Source: Massilia forsythiae
GTDB lineage: Bacteria > Pseudomonadota > Gammaproteobacteria > Burkholderiales > Burkholderiaceae_D
Length of the DNA: 64,000 nucleotides
NCBI RefSeq assembly: GCF_012849555.1
Contig: NZ_CP051685.1
Coordinates: 4,960,001-5,024,000 of the forward strand
Reading direction: 5' to 3'
Part shown: positions 16,048 through 24,515 of the stretch, piece by piece
Layout: every line of letters starts with the position of its first letter
Position numbering within the stretch: the stretch's first letter is position 1
Notes under the pieces: generated by a model
Told to the model about the DNA's origin: nothing
What the model saw: the letters and a program-made list of their open reading frames with translations, nothing else
The model's database searches: none
Made by a program: the position numbers and the translations under genes

Positions 16048-16061
16048 TGGTAACGTTTCCA
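16048..16061. promoter_or_regulatory. LacI-type operator in front of the sugar ABC operon
   Basis: TGGTAACGTTTCCA is a 14-base near-perfect palindrome with central CG. It lies immediately downstream of the promoter, where repressor binding would block transcription. Related palindromes are at 29581, 44547 and 44770. Confidence 0.72.
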
Positions 16062-16096
16062 ACGCGTGCCGCAGTGACAGCCGGGATGGAGACGAG

Positions 16097-17392
16097 ATGT
16101 TCCGAGCAGGCACGAAGGCGGCCGCCGCGCGGCTGCGCTTGTGGTTGCGTGGCCGGCGCCGCGCAGCGCATGGCCTGGCGCTGATGCTGGCGGCAGCGCC
16201 GGCGCTGGCGGCCGGCGCGCACCAGGCGGCGCCGCGCGCCGAGGTGATCCACTGGTGGACCTCGGGCGGCGAATCGGCCGCGGTGCGCCAGGTGGCGCAG
16301 GCCTACCGCGCCGCCGGCGGCGAGTGGGTCGACACCGCCATCGCCGGCGGCGACCAGGCGCGCGCCGTCACCCTGAACCGCATCATCGGCGGCAATCCGC
16401 CCACCGCGGCCCAGTTCAACACCTCCAAGCAGTTCCTCGACATCATCGAGGAAAACCTACTCAACGACGTCGACGCGGTGGCCCGGCGCGATGGCTGGGA
16501 CCGCTTGCTGCCGGAGCCGATCCTGGGCGTGATCCGGGTCGGCGGCCATTACTACGCGGCGCCGCTGAACATCCACATGCAGACTTGGCTGTGGTATTCG
16601 AAGGCGGCCTTCGCCCGCGCGGGCGTCAAGGCCGAACCGCGCAGCGTGGACGAGCTGTTCGCGGTGCTCGACCGGCTCAAGGCGGCCGGCCTGGTCGCGC
16701 TGGCGCACGGCGGCCAGCCGTGGCAGGAAAACATCCTGTTCTCGATGATCCTGTCCAACCTGGGCGGGCGCGACCTGTACCTGCGCGTGGTGCGCGACCG
16801 CGACCAGGCAGCCATCCGCTCGGGCGACTTCCGGCGCGTGCTGCTGGCGTATAAACGCCTGCGCGACTACGTCGACCCGGCCGCCCCGGGGCGCAACTGG
16901 AACGACGCCACCGCCTTGCTGATCACCGGCCGCGCCGGCATCCAGATCACGGGCGACTGGGCCAAGGGCGAGTTCACCGCCGCCGGCATGCTGCCCGGGC
17001 GCGACTTCGGCTGCCTGCCGGGCCTGTCCGCCGCCAGCCCCTACCTGGTGCAGGGCGACGTGCTGGTCTTTCCCAGGACCGACGATCCGGCGACCGTGCG
17101 CGCCCAGCAGCTGGTGGCGCGCGTGGCCGGCGACCCCGGCGTGCAGCTGGCCTTCAACCGTTTGAAGGGTTCGCTGCCGGCGCGCCTGGATGCCGACGTC
17201 TCCGGCCTGGACGCCTGCGCGCGCGCCGGCATGGCGATCCTGCGCGAACGCGGACGCGCGCTCGGCGTCACCGAGGTGTACCTGACACCGGACCAGAACG
17301 GCGCGCTGCAGGACGTGCTGACCGCCTACTGGAACACCGACATGCCGGTCGAGCGCGCCCAGTCCAGCATCGCCTCGGCGCTGCGCTACTGA
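16097..17392 (+). CDS. Sugar ABC transporter periplasmic binding protein (GtsA-like)
   Basis: The 431-residue protein has a basic N-terminus and an Ala-rich hydrophobic signal (ALMLAAAPALAAGA), then AEVIHWWTSGGESAAVRQVAQAYRAAG, the start typical of glucose/mannose-type binding proteins. Further family stretches are NPPTAAQFNTSKQFLDI, YYAAPLNIHMQTWLWYSKAAFARAG and AGIQITGDWAKGEF. It should bind a monosaccharide or short oligosaccharide in the periplasm and hand it to the permeases encoded next. GGAGACGAG precedes the ATG. It is the first gene of a four-gene operon behind a LacI-type operator. Glucose is the best guess for the ligand, from the family and the nearby beta-glucan genes. Confidence 0.9.
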   Translation: MFRAGTKAAAARLRLWLRGRRRAAHGLALMLAAAPALAAGAHQAAPRAEVIHWWTSGGESAAVRQVAQAYRAAGGEWVDTAIAGGDQARAVTLNRIIGGNPPTAAQFNTSKQFLDIIEENLLNDVDAVARRDGWDRLLPEPILGVIRVGGHYYAAPLNIHMQTWLWYSKAAFARAGVKAEPRSVDELFAVLDRLKAAGLVALAHGGQPWQENILFSMILSNLGGRDLYLRVVRDRDQAAIRSGDFRRVLLAYKRLRDYVDPAAPGRNWNDATALLITGRAGIQITGDWAKGEFTAAGMLPGRDFGCLPGLSAASPYLVQGDVLVFPRTDDPATVRAQQLVARVAGDPGVQLAFNRLKGSLPARLDADVSGLDACARAGMAILRERGRALGVTEVYLTPDQNGALQDVLTAYWNTDMPVERAQSSIASALRY

Positions 17393-17404
17393 ATGAAAGG
17401 CGCC

Positions 17405-18298
17405 ATGGCCACCACCGCCCGCCGCAAGCCCGCATCCGCGCACATCGCGCCGCACATCGCGCCGCACATCGCCTTGCTGCCGATGGCCGCCACCGTGCTG
17501 GCCGGCTACGTCGGCGCCGCCCTGTGGACGGTCTACATCTCGCTGACGGCGTCGCGCACCTTCCCGTCCGGCCGCTTCATCGGCCTGGCCCAGTACCGGC
17601 GCCTGTTCGACAACGAGCGCTGGATGCTGTCGCTGCACAACCTGGCCGCCTATGGCGCCGTGTTCGTGCTGGCCTGCCTGGTCATCGGCTTCCTGCTGGC
17701 GGTGTGCATCGACCGCCAGGTGAGCGGCGAGGGCGTGCTGCGCACCGTGTTCCTGTATCCGTATGCGATGTCCTTCGTGGCCACCGGCCTGGTGTGGCAA
17801 TGGCTGCTGGCCCCTGGCGACGGCATCGACGGCCTGCTCGGAAACATCGGCCTGCACATCGACTGGATCGTGCGCCAGGACCTGGCCATCTACGCGGTCG
17901 CGCTGGCCGGCATCTGGCAAGCCTCCGGGCTGGTGATGGCGCTGCTGCTGGCCGGGCTGCGCGGCGTCGACCCGGACATCTGGAAGGCGGCGCGCCTGGA
18001 CGGCATTCCGGCCTGGCGCGTGTACCTGCAGGTGGTGCTGCCGATGCTGTGGCCGACCGTGGCCACCGTGCTGCTGCTGCTGCTGACCGCAGTGGTCAAG
18101 CTGTACGACGCCGTGGTCGCCATGACCCAGGGCGGACCCGGCACCGCCAGCGAGGTGCCGGCCAAGTTCATCATGGACCACCTGTTCCTGCGCTCCAACG
18201 TCGGCCTGGCCTCGGCCGGCGCGGTGCTGCTGCTGGCCCCGGTTCTGGCGCTGCTGGCGCCGTACGCCTACGCGCGCAGCCGCAGGGAAGCCGCATGA
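17405..18298 (+). CDS. Sugar ABC transporter permease (MalF/GtsB-like)
   Basis: I use the ATG at 17405 (297 residues), which has AAAGG upstream; an ATG at 17393 directly after the previous stop is in frame. Six membrane segments are visible, and the cytosolic EAA loop reads IWKAARLDGIPAWRVYLQVVLPMLWPT. The N-terminus contains HIAP repeated (HIAPHIAPHIA), from a 12-base direct repeat in the DNA. It forms the membrane channel with the next permease. Its stop overlaps the next start (ATGA). Confidence 0.92.
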   Translation: MATTARRKPASAHIAPHIAPHIALLPMAATVLAGYVGAALWTVYISLTASRTFPSGRFIGLAQYRRLFDNERWMLSLHNLAAYGAVFVLACLVIGFLLAVCIDRQVSGEGVLRTVFLYPYAMSFVATGLVWQWLLAPGDGIDGLLGNIGLHIDWIVRQDLAIYAVALAGIWQASGLVMALLLAGLRGVDPDIWKAARLDGIPAWRVYLQVVLPMLWPTVATVLLLLLTAVVKLYDAVVAMTQGGPGTASEVPAKFIMDHLFLRSNVGLASAGAVLLLAPVLALLAPYAYARSRREAA

Positions 18299-19260
18299 AC
18301 CGCCATCCGCCCGTCGCCGCGCCCATGGCGCGCGCCGTGGCCGTGCCGCCGCCGCGCTCCGGCCGCGTCCGCGGCGAAGCCGGCCGCCGCGGTAAACGTC
18401 CGCGCCGTCGCGGCAGCCGCAGCGCACGCATCGGCTTGTACGCCTTCCTGGTCACCGCCGCGCTGTTCTTCCTGCTGCCGCTGTACGTGATGGTGGTGAC
18501 GTCGCTGAAACCGATGGAAGAGATCCGCCAGGGCGGCATCTTCGCGCTGCCGCACGCGCTCACGCTGGCGCCGTGGCGCCAGGCCTGGAGCGGCGTCTGC
18601 ACCGGCGCCGCCTGCGAGGGCGTGCGCACCGGCTTCTGGAATTCGGTGGCGATCGCCGTGCCCAGCACCGTGCTGGCGATCCTGCTGGGCGCGGTGAACG
18701 GCTATGCGCTGTCGTTCTGGCGCCCGCGCGGCGCCGGGGTGCTGTTCGCGGTCCTGCTGGCCGGCGCCTTTTTGCCGGTGCAGGTGATGATCTACCCGCT
18801 GGTGCGGGTGATGGCGCTGGCCGGCCTGTTCGGATCGCTGCCGGCGATCGTGCTGGTGCACCTGGTCTTCGGCATGCCGGTGATGACGCTGCTGTTCCGG
18901 AATTACTATGCCGGCGTGCCGCACGAGTTGTTCCAGGCGGCGCGCATCGACGGCGGCGGCTTCTGGCGCATCTTCTTGCAGGTGATGCTGCCGCTGTCGC
19001 TGCCGGTGATCGTAGTGGCCGCCATCATGCAGGTGACGGGCGTGTGGAACGACTACATCCTCGGCCTGGTGTTCGCCGGGCGCGACAACCTGCCGATGAC
19101 GGTCCAGCTGAACAACGTGATCAACACCACCACCGGCATCCGCCTGTACAACGTCAACATGGCCGCCACCATCCTGACCGCGCTGCTGCCGCTGGCCCTG
19201 TATTTCCTGTCCGGCCGCTGGTTCGTGCGCGGCATCGCCGCCGGCGCCGTGAAAGGCTGA
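18295..19260 (+). CDS. Sugar ABC transporter permease (MalG/GtsC-like)
   Basis: The 321-residue protein starts with a roughly 40-residue Arg/Pro-rich cytosolic extension (PPPRSGRVRGEAGRRGKR), longer than is usual for the family. The MalG fold follows: IGLYAFLVTAALFFLLPLYVMVVTSLK, then the EAA loop HELFQAARIDGGGFWRIFLQVMLPLSLP and the C-terminal GRWFVRGIAAGAVKG. A C-x5-C pair lies in a periplasmic loop (CTGAACEG). The start overlaps the previous stop by 4 bases, so the two permeases are translationally coupled. It pairs with the MalF-like permease and the ATPase at 19271. Confidence 0.92.
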   Translation: MNRHPPVAAPMARAVAVPPPRSGRVRGEAGRRGKRPRRRGSRSARIGLYAFLVTAALFFLLPLYVMVVTSLKPMEEIRQGGIFALPHALTLAPWRQAWSGVCTGAACEGVRTGFWNSVAIAVPSTVLAILLGAVNGYALSFWRPRGAGVLFAVLLAGAFLPVQVMIYPLVRVMALAGLFGSLPAIVLVHLVFGMPVMTLLFRNYYAGVPHELFQAARIDGGGFWRIFLQVMLPLSLPVIVVAAIMQVTGVWNDYILGLVFAGRDNLPMTVQLNNVINTTTGIRLYNVNMAATILTALLPLALYFLSGRWFVRGIAAGAVKG

Positions 19261-19270
19261 GCTCCACCCC

Positions 19271-20377
19271 ATGTCCAACGTCCACCTGCGCGCACTGCGC
19301 GTCACCCTCGGCGGCAAGACCGTCATCCAGGGCCTGGACCTGCGGGTCGAGCCGGGCGAGTTCCTGGTGCTGCTGGGACCCTCCGGCTGCGGCAAGTCGA
19401 CCCTGCTGCACGCCATCGCCGGCCTGGTCGACGTCGACGAGGGCGTGGTCGAGATCGGCGGGCGCGACCTGACCGACGCCGACCCGAGCGAGCGCGGCAT
19501 CGGCATGGTGTTCCAGTCGTACGCGCTGTACCCGACCATGACGGTCGCGGACAACATGGCCTTCGGGCTGCGCGTGGCCGGCATGCCGAAGGACGAGATC
19601 CGCCGCCGCGTGGGCAACATCGCGTCGATGCTGCAGCTGGAGGCGCTGCTCAAGCGCAAGCCGGCGCAGCTGTCCGGCGGCCAGCGCCAGCGCGTCGCCA
19701 TCGGCCGCGCGCTGGTGCGCGAGGCGCGCGTGCTGCTGTTCGACGAACCGCTGTCCAACCTGGACGCCAAGCTGCGCGCCGACCTGCGCCGCGAACTCAA
19801 GTTGCTGCACCAGTCGCTCGGTTCCACCATGATCTACGTGACCCACGACCAGGTCGAGGCGATGACGCTGGCCAGCCGCATCGTGGTGATGCAGGGCGGG
19901 CGAATCCAGCAAATCGGCGCGCCCGCCGACGTGTACGCGCGCCCGGCCAACCGCTTCGTCGCCGGTTTTCTCGGCGCGCCGCCGATGGCCTTCGTCGACG
20001 GCGCCCTGGACGCCGCTGGCGTGTTCCGCGCCGGGCCGCTGGTGCTGGACGGCCTGGCGCAGGCCGAGGAGGCCGGGGCGGCCTTGCCGCCGCGCCCGGT
20101 GGTGCTGGGCGTGCGCCCGGAACACGTGACGCTCGCGGAGGGTGCGCCCGGCGCCGGCATGCTGGCCGGCGAAGTCACGCTGGTCGAACCGATGGGTAAC
20201 CACCAGGTGGTGTGGCTGCGCTGCGGCGGCCATGTGCTTTCGGCGCTGGTGCACGACGCACGCCGCTTCGCGCCGGGGCAGGGCGTGGCATTCCGTATCG
20301 ACGCGGCGCGTGTCTCGCTGTTCGATCCGGACACGGGCGTGCGGCTGGAAACGATGCGCGCGCCCGTGCAAATTTAG
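19271..20377 (+). CDS. Sugar ABC transporter ATP-binding protein (UgpC/MalK/GtsD-like)
   Basis: The 368-residue protein has Walker A GPSGCGKST at residues 36-44, the signature LSGGQRQRVAIGRAL, Walker B VLLFDEPLSNLDAKLR and the H-loop YVTHDQVEAMTLASRI. The C-terminal third (VVLGVRPEHVTLAEGA and on) is the TOBE/OB-type regulatory domain of MalK-like ATPases. It drives import through the two permeases encoded upstream; the gap to the preceding stop is 10 bases. Such ATPases are often shared among several sugar importers. Confidence 0.95.
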   Translation: MSNVHLRALRVTLGGKTVIQGLDLRVEPGEFLVLLGPSGCGKSTLLHAIAGLVDVDEGVVEIGGRDLTDADPSERGIGMVFQSYALYPTMTVADNMAFGLRVAGMPKDEIRRRVGNIASMLQLEALLKRKPAQLSGGQRQRVAIGRALVREARVLLFDEPLSNLDAKLRADLRRELKLLHQSLGSTMIYVTHDQVEAMTLASRIVVMQGGRIQQIGAPADVYARPANRFVAGFLGAPPMAFVDGALDAAGVFRAGPLVLDGLAQAEEAGAALPPRPVVLGVRPEHVTLAEGAPGAGMLAGEVTLVEPMGNHQVVWLRCGGHVLSALVHDARRFAPGQGVAFRIDAARVSLFDPDTGVRLETMRAPVQI

Positions 20378-20414
20378 GCAAAGACCGGCGTGGGGATGGA
20401 TACATGGCGGCGCG

Positions 20415-20455
20415 GATGCGGTATGCTCCGCATCTTGCCAACCTGTTTACTAAAC
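20415..20455. promoter_or_regulatory. Hairpin and palindrome upstream of the second lacI gene
   Basis: GATGCGG-TATGCT-CCGCATC at 20415-20434 is a perfect 7-base stem whose loop is a -10-like TATGCT. At 20445-20455 GTTTACTAAAC is a perfect palindrome around one base. Both lie within 80 bases of the GTG start at 20494. They could be the promoter and autoregulatory operator of this regulator. No good -35 box is seen. Confidence 0.42.
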
Positions 20456-20493
20456 GCGGCGATCAACAACATCAAGCGGACGAGGACCTGCCT

Positions 20494-21531
20494 GTGGCGA
20501 CAATCAAGGACGTAGCGAAGCTGGCCGGCGTCGGCCTGGGAACGGCGTCGCGCGTGGTGAGCGGGCGCGGCTCGGTGTCGCCGGCGACGCTGGAGCGCGT
20601 CAAGAAGGCGATCGACGAACTCGGTTTCCGGCCCTCGCACGCAGCGCGCCAGCTGCTGTCCGGCACCAGCCGCATGGTCGGCGTCTACATCCCGGTCCTG
20701 AGCGGCACCTTCTACACGCCGATCCTGCAGATCATCGACACCCAACTGCGCGCCGCCGGCCTGCACATGGTGCTGGCCTTCGGCGCCGGCCTCGGCGACG
20801 AGCGGCGCCAGGCCATCGAAGGCATCGAATTCCTGGTCGAACGCGGCTGCGACGGCCTGATCGTGATGACCGGCGCCCTGCAGGAAGCCGACGTCGCCGC
20901 GCTCGGCGCCAAGGCGGCACGCCTGGTGGCGCTGAACCACAGCTTCGCCTCGCTGCCCGAGCAATGCTTCACGGTCGACCACAAGCTGGGCGGCCGCGTC
21001 GCGGCGCGCGCGCTGCTCGACCACAAGCACCGCCGGATCGCGCTGGTGGAAGGCCCGCGCCGCCTGGAAGACAACAACGAACGCGTGGCCGGCTTCCTGG
21101 AAGAGCTGGCCGCGCAAGGCATCGACCCGGACGGTGTCTGGCGCGTGGAGAGCGATTTTTCGCCGGCCGGCGGCTGGGCCGCGGCCAAGCAGCTGCTGGA
21201 TTCCGGTTACGCCTGTACCGCGCTGTTCTGCGCCAACGACGAAATGGCGGCGGGTGCGCTGTCGTACTTCCAGGAAGCCGGCGTGCGCGTGCCGCACGAG
21301 CTGTCGGTACTCGGCTACGACGACACGCCCAGCGCCGCCTTTTCGGCGCCGCGCCTGACCACCGTGCACATGCCGTGGCGCGAGATGACCCAGAACGGCA
21401 TCGACGCCTTGCTCAACCTGTGCTACGACATGAAGCGGCCGGTGATGCGCGATTTCCCGGTCAGCCTGACGGTGCGCGCCTCGCTGGCGCCGGCGCCGGC
21501 TGCGCGCGGACGGCGCAAGGCGGCCGCCTGA
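20494..21531 (+). CDS. LacI family repressor, candidate master of the glucan regulon
   Basis: I choose the GTG at 20494 (345 residues): the frame then begins VATIKDVAKLAGVGLGTASRVVSGRGSVSPATLERV, the standard LacI helix-turn-helix, and GAGGAC lies 6 bases upstream. An upstream ATG at 20404 would add 30 unlikely residues. The hinge is FRPSHAARQLLSGTSRMVGVYIPVLSG. The sugar-binding core ends VLGYDDTPSAAFSAPRLTTVHMPW. The gene follows the ABC operon by 116 bases on the same strand, so it is the natural candidate to bind the TGGAAACGTTTCCA-type operators in front of the ABC, GH3, TonB and GH16 genes. That link is inferred. Confidence 0.9.
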   Translation: MATIKDVAKLAGVGLGTASRVVSGRGSVSPATLERVKKAIDELGFRPSHAARQLLSGTSRMVGVYIPVLSGTFYTPILQIIDTQLRAAGLHMVLAFGAGLGDERRQAIEGIEFLVERGCDGLIVMTGALQEADVAALGAKAARLVALNHSFASLPEQCFTVDHKLGGRVAARALLDHKHRRIALVEGPRRLEDNNERVAGFLEELAAQGIDPDGVWRVESDFSPAGGWAAAKQLLDSGYACTALFCANDEMAAGALSYFQEAGVRVPHELSVLGYDDTPSAAFSAPRLTTVHMPWREMTQNGIDALLNLCYDMKRPVMRDFPVSLTVRASLAPAPAARGRRKAAA

Positions 21532-21538
21532 TCGCCTG

Positions 21539-21574
21539 CCGCGCAGCCGGCGGACGCGCGCGCGGCTTTTTTTT
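21539..21574 (+). terminator. Rho-independent terminator of lacI
   Basis: CCGCGC at 21539-21544 can pair with GCGCGG at 21560-21565, and a run of eight T follows from 21567. It lies directly after the stop codon of the LacI gene. Confidence 0.65.
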
Positions 21575-21584
21575 GCGTCCAGTT

Positions 21585-21598
21585 TGGAAAGCTTTCCA
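21585..21598. promoter_or_regulatory. Perfect palindrome related to the LacI operator
   Basis: TGGAAAGCTTTCCA is a perfect 14-base palindrome. It matches the operator consensus except that the central CG is GC. It lies after the lacI terminator and about 275 bases before vgrG, with no obvious promoter next to it. It may be an auxiliary operator or unrelated. Confidence 0.4.
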
Positions 21599-21860
21599 TA
21601 TCGTCGCTGCGTAACCGATCCAGTTCGCCCACCGATAACGACAACGCGGCCGGCGCTACCGCTGGTTCCTCGATCCGCTGTAGTGCCGCGGCGAATGGCA
21701 AAGCGGCTTTGGGTAAATGCGCTGATATTTGACATGTTGATGTTTTAGATCAATGCATCAATTCCACCTCATAAAGTGTTTCCATTTGACATCCAAAAAT
21801 GGTGGAAGGGAGGTCACCATGACCGGGTCCAGGTAAATGGCCGGAGGCCGGGATGTGCAA

Positions 21861-24515
21861 ATGAACTTGAAAGCCTTGATGGAGGCGTTGGCCGGCATGT
21901 CCGAGGCCGACCGCCCCATCCGTTTGCGGTTGTCACATGCGCAGCAGGTATTGGAAGACGTCTTGCTGGTCAAGCGCGTCGTCGGTAGGGAAACGGTCTG
22001 CGGGGGCCTGGATTACCGTCTTTTATGCGTGTCGACGCGCGCCGATCTGGCGTTGAAGGAATTCATCGCCTTGCCGGCCGAACTGCAATTCGTGACGGAT
22101 CGCGGCGAGCTGCGATCAGTGTGCGGCATCGTCGCGCAAGCCGCGGCCGGCCAGAGCGACGGTGGCCTCGCCACGTACGAATTGTTCATCCGCGATGCCT
22201 TGGCGCTGATGGAGCAACGCGTCAATACCCGTGTCTTCCGCAGCCTGAACGAGCTGGACATCACCAGGATCATCCTGGGCGAATGGCGCCGAAGTAATCC
22301 GGTACTCGCAAAAGCCTTCGATATCGATTGGTCGTGCCTTACCGGCACCTATCCGGCCCGTGAATTCACGATGCAGCACAATGAATCCGACGCCGACTTC
22401 CTGCGCCGCCTGTGGAAACGGCGCGGGATCGCCTGGTGCATCCGGCCGGGCCAGCCGGGCGCGTTGCGGACCCGGGAGACCGCGGCACACACGTTGGTGC
22501 TGTTCGACGATGCATTCAAGTTGCCGCGACAGGCTGCAGGCACGATACGCTTCCATCGCGACAGCGCCACCGAAAAGAGCGATGCCATCGTCGCCTGGAG
22601 TCCGGTACGCAAGCTCAAGCCCGGCAACGTCGGTCGGCTGACCTGGGATTATCTGCAGGGCCGCGCGACGACCAGTACGACGGCGTCGTGCATCAACCAG
22701 GGAACGACCGGCAACCGTTTTGCGGCCAGCCTGGACGATTACCTGATCGACGTGCCGCATGCGGGGGCCAATCGCGACGATTACTGCGAACTCGGCGAAC
22801 TGCGCATGAAGCGTCATGAATACGAGTCGAAATGGTTTCATGGAGAAGGCAGCGTGCGCGCGCTCTGTGTCGCGCAGTGGTTCACCCTGACCGGGCATCG
22901 CGACATCGACAAGCATCCGGAAAAGGAACGGGAATTCATCGTCACCTCGCTCGAGGTGGACGCCGAAAACAACCTGCCGAAAACCATCGACGAGCCCATA
23001 CGCCGCCTGTTCGCGGCCAACGGGTGGCACGATGCCTCGTCCGCCGACGCGCTGCGCCAGGCGAGCGTAGAACGCGGCACGCGCTACGCCAACCGTTTTT
23101 CCTGCGTACGGCGCGGCATTCCGATCGTACCCGCTTTCGACCCGCGTACCGACTTGCCGCGCCCGCAACTCCAGAGCGCGATCGTGGTCGGTCCACCGGG
23201 CGAGGAAGTGCATTGCGACGAACACGGACGGGCCAAGGTGCGCTTTCCAGGTACCCGCGTGGAAGACCACAGCCATGCGCACGGCGCCGGTGCCAGCGGC
23301 AGCGACCGGGATTCGGCGTGGGTGCGGGTCGCCAGCAGCTGGGCCGGGAACGGCTACGGATCGATCGCGCTGCCGCGCGTCGGCGACGAGGTGATCGTCG
23401 ATTTCCTCGGAGGCGATCCGGACAAGCCGATCATCGTGGCCCGTGTGTATGGCAACGAAGCGGCGCCGACCTTCAGCCATGCCGGTGCGCTGCCCGCGAA
23501 CCGCTACCTGGCCGGTATCAAGAGCAAGGAAGTGCAGGGCACGCGCTACAACCAGCTGCGATTGGATGACACGCCCGGCCAGATCAATGCGCAATTGTCT
23601 TCACAACACGGTCATAGCGAGCTGAACCTGGGATGGCTCACCCACCCCCGCAGCGAAGGCAGGGGACAGGCGCGCGGCGAAGGGGCGGAGTTGCGCAGCG
23701 ACGGCGCGGTTGCGGTGCGCGGTGCAAAGGGCGTACTCATCAGTGCGAGCGAACGAACCAAGGCCGGCGGCAAGCAGCTGGACCGCACGGAACTGATCGG
23801 CCTGGTGGAGGCACTGCAGGGCGTCCAGCAGCATCTGTCCGAATTGTCGCTGGCGCATTATGCCGACGAGAGCGATGACAAGGAGCTCAAGCAATTGATC
23901 GGCTACCTGCGACAGTGGGAAGCCGGCAGCAATACGGATTCGGACGGTACCGGTGGCGGACAGCCTGTGGTGGCGCTGTCGGCCCCCGCGGGTATTGCCG
24001 TGACGAGCCATTACAACGTGGCCATCGGCGCGCAGACCCATGTCGACATGGTCAGCGTCGGCAATACCCAGCTGTCCGCCGGCAAGAAGCTGCTGGCGCG
24101 GGCAGCGGATAGCATCAGCCTGTTCGCGCATCGGCTCGGCATGAAGCTGGTGGCCGCCAGTGGCAAGCTGGAATTGCAGGCGCATGGCGACGATATCGAA
24201 TTGACGTCGTCCAAGCGCATCGTGCTGACTGCCAACGACGAGATCGTGCTGCAGGCGCCCAAGCTGCGTTTCGTGGCGCAGGGGGCGCAGGTCGATATCG
24301 GCGGCGGCACGATCGCGCAGCAGAGCAGTGGCGACCATGTCATCAAGTCGGCCAAGTTCATTCACGTCGGGCCGGGTGGAGGAACGCCGCCCGGCGTTAC
24401 GCTGCCGACAACCGATGCCACGCACCACCAGCAAGTCATCTTGCGCTGGGTAGGTAGTGATGCGCCGATCAAGAATCATCGGTATCGGATTACGACGGAA
24501 GGCCACCTCGAATAA
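21861..24515 (+). CDS. vgrG: Type VI secretion spike protein VgrG, C-terminus altered by IS insertion
   Basis: From the ATG at 21861 (MNLKALMEALAGM) the protein has 884 residues; an in-frame ATG at 21837 is also possible. The gp27-like part covers about residues 15-430 (TMQHNESDADFLRRLWKRRGIAW), followed by the gp5/OB needle region (FPGTRVEDHSH, RVASSWAGNGYGSIALPRVGDEVIVDFLGGDPDKPIIVARVY), a DUF2345-type beta-helix (LSAGKKLLARAADSISLFAH and on) and the start of a small C-terminal domain (VILRWVGSDAPIKNHRYRITTE). The last four residues, GHLE, and the stop are encoded by the inverted repeat of the IS element. The native 34-residue end survives at 25763-25867. VgrG trimers cap the Hcp tube and carry effectors. 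No structural T6SS genes are in the window. Confidence 0.93.
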   Translation: MNLKALMEALAGMSEADRPIRLRLSHAQQVLEDVLLVKRVVGRETVCGGLDYRLLCVSTRADLALKEFIALPAELQFVTDRGELRSVCGIVAQAAAGQSDGGLATYELFIRDALALMEQRVNTRVFRSLNELDITRIILGEWRRSNPVLAKAFDIDWSCLTGTYPAREFTMQHNESDADFLRRLWKRRGIAWCIRPGQPGALRTRETAAHTLVLFDDAFKLPRQAAGTIRFHRDSATEKSDAIVAWSPVRKLKPGNVGRLTWDYLQGRATTSTTASCINQGTTGNRFAASLDDYLIDVPHAGANRDDYCELGELRMKRHEYESKWFHGEGSVRALCVAQWFTLTGHRDIDKHPEKEREFIVTSLEVDAENNLPKTIDEPIRRLFAANGWHDASSADALRQASVERGTRYANRFSCVRRGIPIVPAFDPRTDLPRPQLQSAIVVGPPGEEVHCDEHGRAKVRFPGTRVEDHSHAHGAGASGSDRDSAWVRVASSWAGNGYGSIALPRVGDEVIVDFLGGDPDKPIIVARVYGNEAAPTFSHAGALPANRYLAGIKSKEVQGTRYNQLRLDDTPGQINAQLSSQHGHSELNLGWLTHPRSEGRGQARGEGAELRSDGAVAVRGAKGVLISASERTKAGGKQLDRTELIGLVEALQGVQQHLSELSLAHYADESDDKELKQLIGYLRQWEAGSNTDSDGTGGGQPVVALSAPAGIAVTSHYNVAIGAQTHVDMVSVGNTQLSAGKKLLARAADSISLFAHRLGMKLVAASGKLELQAHGDDIELTSSKRIVLTANDEIVLQAPKLRFVAQGAQVDIGGGTIAQQSSGDHVIKSAKFIHVGPGGGTPPGVTLPTTDATHHQQVILRWVGSDAPIKNHRYRITTEGHLE

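Noticed and set aside
10476-21740. Shared 13-mer TTGACATGTTGAT upstream of lacI (10476) and vgrG (21729)
   Set aside because: Exact 13-base matches are expected by chance in a window of this length, and the flanks do not align.
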